64,000 nt of DNA from NCBI GenBank assembly GCA_028283625.1, contig JAPWKG010000008.1, forward strand, positions 62,001 to 126,000. Direction: 5' to 3'. The notes under the pieces are model-generated. The model saw only the letters and a program-made list of their open reading frames with translations. It was not told the DNA's origin and ran no database searches. The stretch is from Acidobacteriaceae bacterium (lineage in GTDB: Bacteria; Acidobacteriota; Terriglobia; Terriglobales; Acidobacteriaceae). Within the stretch, counting starts at the first letter, position 1. Every line of letters begins with the position of its first letter. The position numbers were made by a program, and so were the translations under genes. Shown here one piece after another: positions 61,447-64,000 of this stretch.

Positions 61447-61479
61447 GCTCGTGTCCTTGTTGGAAACTTCGGCTGTGCG

Positions 61480-61566
61480 CTACTGCTTGGCCGCACCGGA
61501 CAGAACCACTCGCCCACTCGCGTGGTGATGATGGTGATGACCGTGATGATGCTGGCGTGCGCTCAT
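61480..61566 (-). CDS. hisL: Histidine-rich leader peptide of the his operon
   Basis: A 28-codon frame on the minus strand starting ATG AGC GCA CGC CAG and then encoding HHHGHHHHHH, nine histidines in ten codons, and ending TAG. GGAAGGA lies just upstream. It sits between the bestrophin stop and hisI and is followed by an intrinsic terminator. In enteric bacteria the his leader has seven consecutive His codons that sense charged tRNA-His; ribosome stalling there prevents formation of the terminator. The same logic is expected here. A metal-binding peptide is a less likely alternative. TTGACA (61603-61608, minus strand) lies upstream, with a poor -10 hexamer. Confidence 0.85.
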   Translation of the reverse strand: MSARQHHHGHHHHHHASGRVVLSGAAKQ

Positions 61567-61620
61567 GTTCCTTCCACTACGCTACGGGCAATTGGCTTGC
61601 CGTGTCAATCCCGTGGCTGT

Positions 61621-62535
61621 TTACCAAAGGACGCCGTGAATGGGTTTTTCCGGCTCCGGAAAAGCGGTTTCTCCGAGGAGCTGGCGCAGATTTATCTCAA
61701 TGCTCTTGGTAATGGAGGTCATCGGAACGTCAAAGATCGTGTTGTCGAAGGGGTCTTCGAGATCGCGTCCGATCTTGTCCAGCGCCAGAAACATGAACCC
61801 AACCAGCGTGGAACCAAGCGGGGTAAACCAGCCCAGGTGTTCGACCATGCCCATGGGGAGCACCAGGCAGTAAATATTCACGAAAAGCTGCGGGAAGTAG
61901 TCGTACTGCTTCGGCATGGGGGTGTTTTTGATGCGCTCTAGGCCACCCTGCGCATCCGCCAGATCGTCAAGGTTACGATCCAACGCCTGCCAGGCAAGCG
62001 CGTCGAACCAGTTGCGCTCACGCGCCTGCTGCAGAAGTTGCCCCATGCGGAGCTGAAGCTCCAGCGGCACATTCGCACGAGTCCGCAAATAGGCTAGATC
62101 TTCGCCTGGAAGAATACGTTCCAGCTCCTCCCAGGGAGGAAGCTGGCGTAGGTGCTGTCGCAGCGCATGGACGAATGCGATCTGATGATGGACCAGATCG
62201 CGTATCAACGCATTTACCTCAGCCTGTTCTTCGGCTTTCGGCGACCGAATGATTGTGATGGCTTCGCGTGCCAGGGAGCGGGAGTTGTTCACGACCGAGC
62301 CCCAGAGCTGGCGGCCCTCCCACCAGCGCCCATAGGCCGAGTTGTTACGGAAGCCTACGACGACACCAATGGCTGAGCCGTAAAGCCCGAGGGGAACATG
62401 GGGAGAGCCGACCCACTCCCAGTACAGCAGCTTGAACGCCAGCACGATGGCGAAGTCCCACAGCAGAAGCAGAACAACAGGGAAGCCGACGTAGGCCACC
62501 ATCCGTTTGAGCTGTGGGGTGCTGGGAACGATCAT
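61621..62535 (-). CDS. Bestrophin-family anion channel
   Basis: A 304-residue membrane protein of the bestrophin/UPF0187 family (YneE-like). Signatures: 'FPVVLLLLWDFAIVLAFKLLYWEW' (first helix), 'LGLYGSAIGVVVGFRNNSAYGRWWEGRQLWGSVVNNSRSLAREA', and 'PFDNTIFDVPMTSITKSIEINLRQLLGE' at the C-terminus. Bacterial members form pentameric channels for chloride or other anions; algal bestrophins carry bicarbonate to carbonic anhydrase. Here the gene overlaps the carbonic anhydrase gene by four bases (ATGA), which suggests bicarbonate as partner ion; that is inference. Confidence 0.93.
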   Translation of the reverse strand: MIVPSTPQLKRMVAYVGFPVVLLLLWDFAIVLAFKLLYWEWVGSPHVPLGLYGSAIGVVVGFRNNSAYGRWWEGRQLWGSVVNNSRSLAREAITIIRSPKAEEQAEVNALIRDLVHHQIAFVHALRQHLRQLPPWEELERILPGEDLAYLRTRANVPLELQLRMGQLLQQARERNWFDALAWQALDRNLDDLADAQGGLERIKNTPMPKQYDYFPQLFVNIYCLVLPMGMVEHLGWFTPLGSTLVGFMFLALDKIGRDLEDPFDNTIFDVPMTSITKSIEINLRQLLGETAFPEPEKPIHGVLW

Positions 62536-63167
62536 GCAGGGGTGACCGCGGTGAAGGTCTCACCGTCCGTGGTGATGTGTACGACACCGGTGCCAAGTTC
62601 ATAGACCCAGCCGGAGACGGTGAGCTCACCCTTGGCCATGGCGCCAGCCACGGAGGGGTGCGTCTTGAGGTGCTGGAGCTGGAGAAGGACGTTGCGCTCC
62701 GTCAGGCGGTGGAGGAAGTGGCTGGGCTTCTCGTCCTTAGGGGAGAGCATCTTGGCTACTTCCGAGGCGGCATGCGCGTTGCGCAGCCAGCTCTTAACGG
62801 TGGGCAGGCTGTCGAGCGACGAGGGGTTCTGCAGGGCCTTCATCGCACCGCAGTCCGAGTGACCGCAGATGACGATGTGTTGCACCTTCAGGGCGGAGAC
62901 CGCGTACTCGATGACAGCGGAGACGCCGCCGAGCATTTCTCCGTAGCCGGGAACAAGATTGCCGACGTTGCGCGTGGTGAAGAGCTCGCCGGGCGCTGAG
63001 CTGGTCAGCGTTTCTACGTCGATACGGGAGTCGGCGCAGGCGATCATCAGCGTGTGGGGCTGCTGAGGGGTTGTAGCGGCCTGCTGGTACTTCTCAGCGT
63101 TTTCAAGGTAAACGCCGGACTGGAAGCGGCGAATGCCGTCCTTCAAACGATCAAGAACACTTTGCAT
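62532..63167 (-). CDS. can: Beta-carbonic anhydrase
   Basis: A 211-residue beta-class carbonic anhydrase that interconverts carbon dioxide and bicarbonate. Zinc ligands: Cys 44 (CADSR, with Asp 46 and Arg 48), His 103 and Cys 106 (GHSDCGAMKAL). No signal peptide, so it is cytoplasmic. It overlaps the preceding gene by one base (TGATG) and the bestrophin gene by four, so all three are coupled. Confidence 0.96.
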   Translation of the reverse strand: MQSVLDRLKDGIRRFQSGVYLENAEKYQQAATTPQQPHTLMIACADSRIDVETLTSSAPGELFTTRNVGNLVPGYGEMLGGVSAVIEYAVSALKVQHIVICGHSDCGAMKALQNPSSLDSLPTVKSWLRNAHAASEVAKMLSPKDEKPSHFLHRLTERNVLLQLQHLKTHPSVAGAMAKGELTVSGWVYELGTGVVHITTDGETFTAVTPA

Positions 63168-63517
63168 CAGAAACCTTCTTTTTGTGAGTCACTTACTGAG
63201 TTGCAGGAGTCGACTGTGGGGATGCCTTCTGCGAGCAAAGTTGCCGCGATCCGCTCCCATTCCTGGTCGAGTGTGTTTCGGGAAGGTGATTTGCCGGCCT
63301 GACGGTACCAGTAACCGGCGTTCCAGTCGTCGCCTTCCTTGCGATGGAGGTAGGCATGGACCCAGGAGCCGCCGGGGGTGGCGATCTCCTGCGCGACGGC
63401 GTGGGATTGCTCCCAGTTGCCCTGGGCGTCGTGCCAGAGGGCGAGCAGAAGGGGAGGAAGCGAGGCGGCCTGAGCGGCGGTCAGGCCACGGAGCTGGCTG
63501 GGGGAGGTGGGGTTCAT
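63167..63517 (-). CDS. Hypothetical protein coupled to carbonic anhydrase
   Basis: A 116-residue soluble protein with 'PPLLLALWHDAQGNWEQSHAVAQEIATPGGSWVHAYLHRKEGDDWNAGYWYRQAG' as the conserved-looking part, about residues 22-75. The WxxSH and HAYLHRKEGDxxNAxYWY segments, rich in Trp, His and Tyr, look like a TPR-like or small metal-free domain known only as hypothetical in Acidobacteria and relatives. Its stop overlaps the carbonic anhydrase start. A real gene is supported by this coupling. Confidence 0.75.
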   Translation of the reverse strand: MNPTSPSQLRGLTAAQAASLPPLLLALWHDAQGNWEQSHAVAQEIATPGGSWVHAYLHRKEGDDWNAGYWYRQAGKSPSRNTLDQEWERIAATLLAEGIPTVDSCNSVSDSQKEGF

Positions 63518-63531
63518 GGGCTCTGTTCAGC

Positions 63532-63921
63532 TTAGAAGATCTTCTTGACACCTTTTCCTATGCCGCGGCCGGCACCCTTGGCCATTTTGCCGGTCCCTTT
63601 CACCGCGCCGACACCGATATCCTTGCCGCCGACGGCAGCGCCTTTGCCGACGGACTCTGCGCCGGAGACGGGGTGAAGCGTAACGACGTCGACGGCTCCT
63701 TTTCCGGTGCCTTCGGCGATTTTTCCTGCTCCTTTTCCGGTGCCTTTGCCGATGTCCCCGGCCCCGGAGCCGACGTCTCCGCCCGGGCTGCGGCCGGTGC
63801 CGGTCTCGGGGGCCTGCCCGGCCTGGGGCGCGGGGGGAGTGCTCTGCTGCTGGGCGTGGAGGGAGGGGATACCGAGCAGGGTGAAGACGGCAAGGGGGAG
63901 AAGGGTGAGGGTGAAGCGCAT
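63532..63921 (-). CDS. Secreted Gly/Lys-rich repeat protein of unknown function
   Basis: A 129-residue protein with a signal peptide (MRFTLTLLPLAVFTLLGIPSLHAQ), a Pro/Gln stretch, then many short GxGKG units (IGKGTGKGAGKIAEGTGKGA, MAKGAGRGIGKGVKK). It is basic and free of Cys, probably disordered. AGGAGG lies six bases before the ATG. It starts the probable four-gene cluster that ends with the bestrophin gene (14 bases before the next stop). The function is unknown. Confidence 0.7.
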   Translation of the reverse strand: MRFTLTLLPLAVFTLLGIPSLHAQQQSTPPAPQAGQAPETGTGRSPGGDVGSGAGDIGKGTGKGAGKIAEGTGKGAVDVVTLHPVSGAESVGKGAAVGGKDIGVGAVKGTGKMAKGAGRGIGKGVKKIF

Positions 63922-63942
63922 GGCGGATGGCCTCCTGTGGGG

Positions 63943-64000
63943 TTAGATGCCGGCGGTGGGGAGGAGGTGGGCGGGCTGAGGGGGCGGTGCGGTCTGGTTG
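63943..64000 (-). CDS. C-terminal end of a further gene (partial)
   Basis: On the minus strand a frame enters from the right edge and ends with TAA at 63943-63945: ...NQTAPPPQPAHLLPTAGI. It lies 21 bases upstream of the next gene on the same strand. Only 18 residues are visible, Pro-rich, and no family can be assigned. Confidence 0.35.
   Translation of the reverse strand, partial: NQTAPPPQPAHLLPTAGI

Noticed and set aside
61480-61566. Histidine-rich frame as a metal-binding peptide rather than a leader
   Set aside because: The position before hisI and the terminator between them fit attenuation better. The metal-binding reading cannot be excluded from sequence.

Overview
The window looks like a stretch of chromosome from a GC-rich, Gram-negative-type soil Acidobacterium (class Terriglobia, in the manner of Terriglobus, Granulicella or Edaphobacter). 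The reasons are three proteins of the VWFA-related Acidobacterial type (one cut by the left edge, and a divergent pair near 50-53 kb), several secreted peptidases and lipoproteins, KdsA (a Kdo/LPS gene), an MCE-domain protein and an outer-membrane beta-barrel. The genus is inferred from protein style only. I see no prophage, insertion sequence, CRISPR array or rRNA; the region reads as ordinary core chromosome with a few unusual details.

Layout. 0-10 kb: end of a VWA protein, a small secreted protein, adenosine deaminase, DUF2071, Bax-inhibitor-like membrane protein, catalase-like peroxidase, amino-acid permease, a 50-residue basic protein and a PcrA/UvrD helicase with a long acidic FG-rich insert. 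10-20 kb: LOG-type hydrolase, TauE/SafE exporter, DUF971, orphan ABC ATPase, molybdopterin oxidoreductase, SDR, Hsp15-like S4 protein, lipoyl synthase, AcpS, and an MCE/MlaD-like protein with five exact 34-residue repeats. 20-35 kb: M13 peptidase, twin beta-propeller lipoproteins, KdsA, TldD/PmbA, M61 peptidase, YihY, polysaccharide deacetylase, tRNA-Arg(CCG) beside a 17-bp tandem repeat, DUF2911.

35-45 kb holds a dispersed glycine cleavage system (gcvT, gcvH, gcvPA, gcvPB on the minus strand) broken up by a plus-strand mhqO-mhqD-mhqR-like quinone-resistance operon and by a plus-strand pseudokinase with a C-terminal SPOR-like domain. LipA (16.9 kb) makes the lipoyl cofactor that GcvH needs. 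45-54 kb: GlgC, an outer-membrane protein, TatA, PPK2, an EamA transporter, the VWA pair and a nucleotide pyrophosphatase-like phosphodiesterase.

54-61.6 kb is a minus-strand histidine operon, hisI-hisG-(unknown membrane protein)-hisD-hisC-hisB-hisH-hisF-hisA, tightly packed with overlapping start/stop codons; hisE is not in it. Directly upstream of hisI there is a 28-codon open reading frame with nine histidine codons in a ten-codon stretch, a good ribosome binding site, and an intrinsic terminator before hisI: a classic-looking histidine leader-peptide attenuator. This is the most striking regulatory element in the window. 61.6-64 kb: a translationally coupled cluster of an unknown protein, beta-carbonic anhydrase and a bestrophin-family channel, then a Gly/Lys-rich secreted protein and the tail of a further gene.
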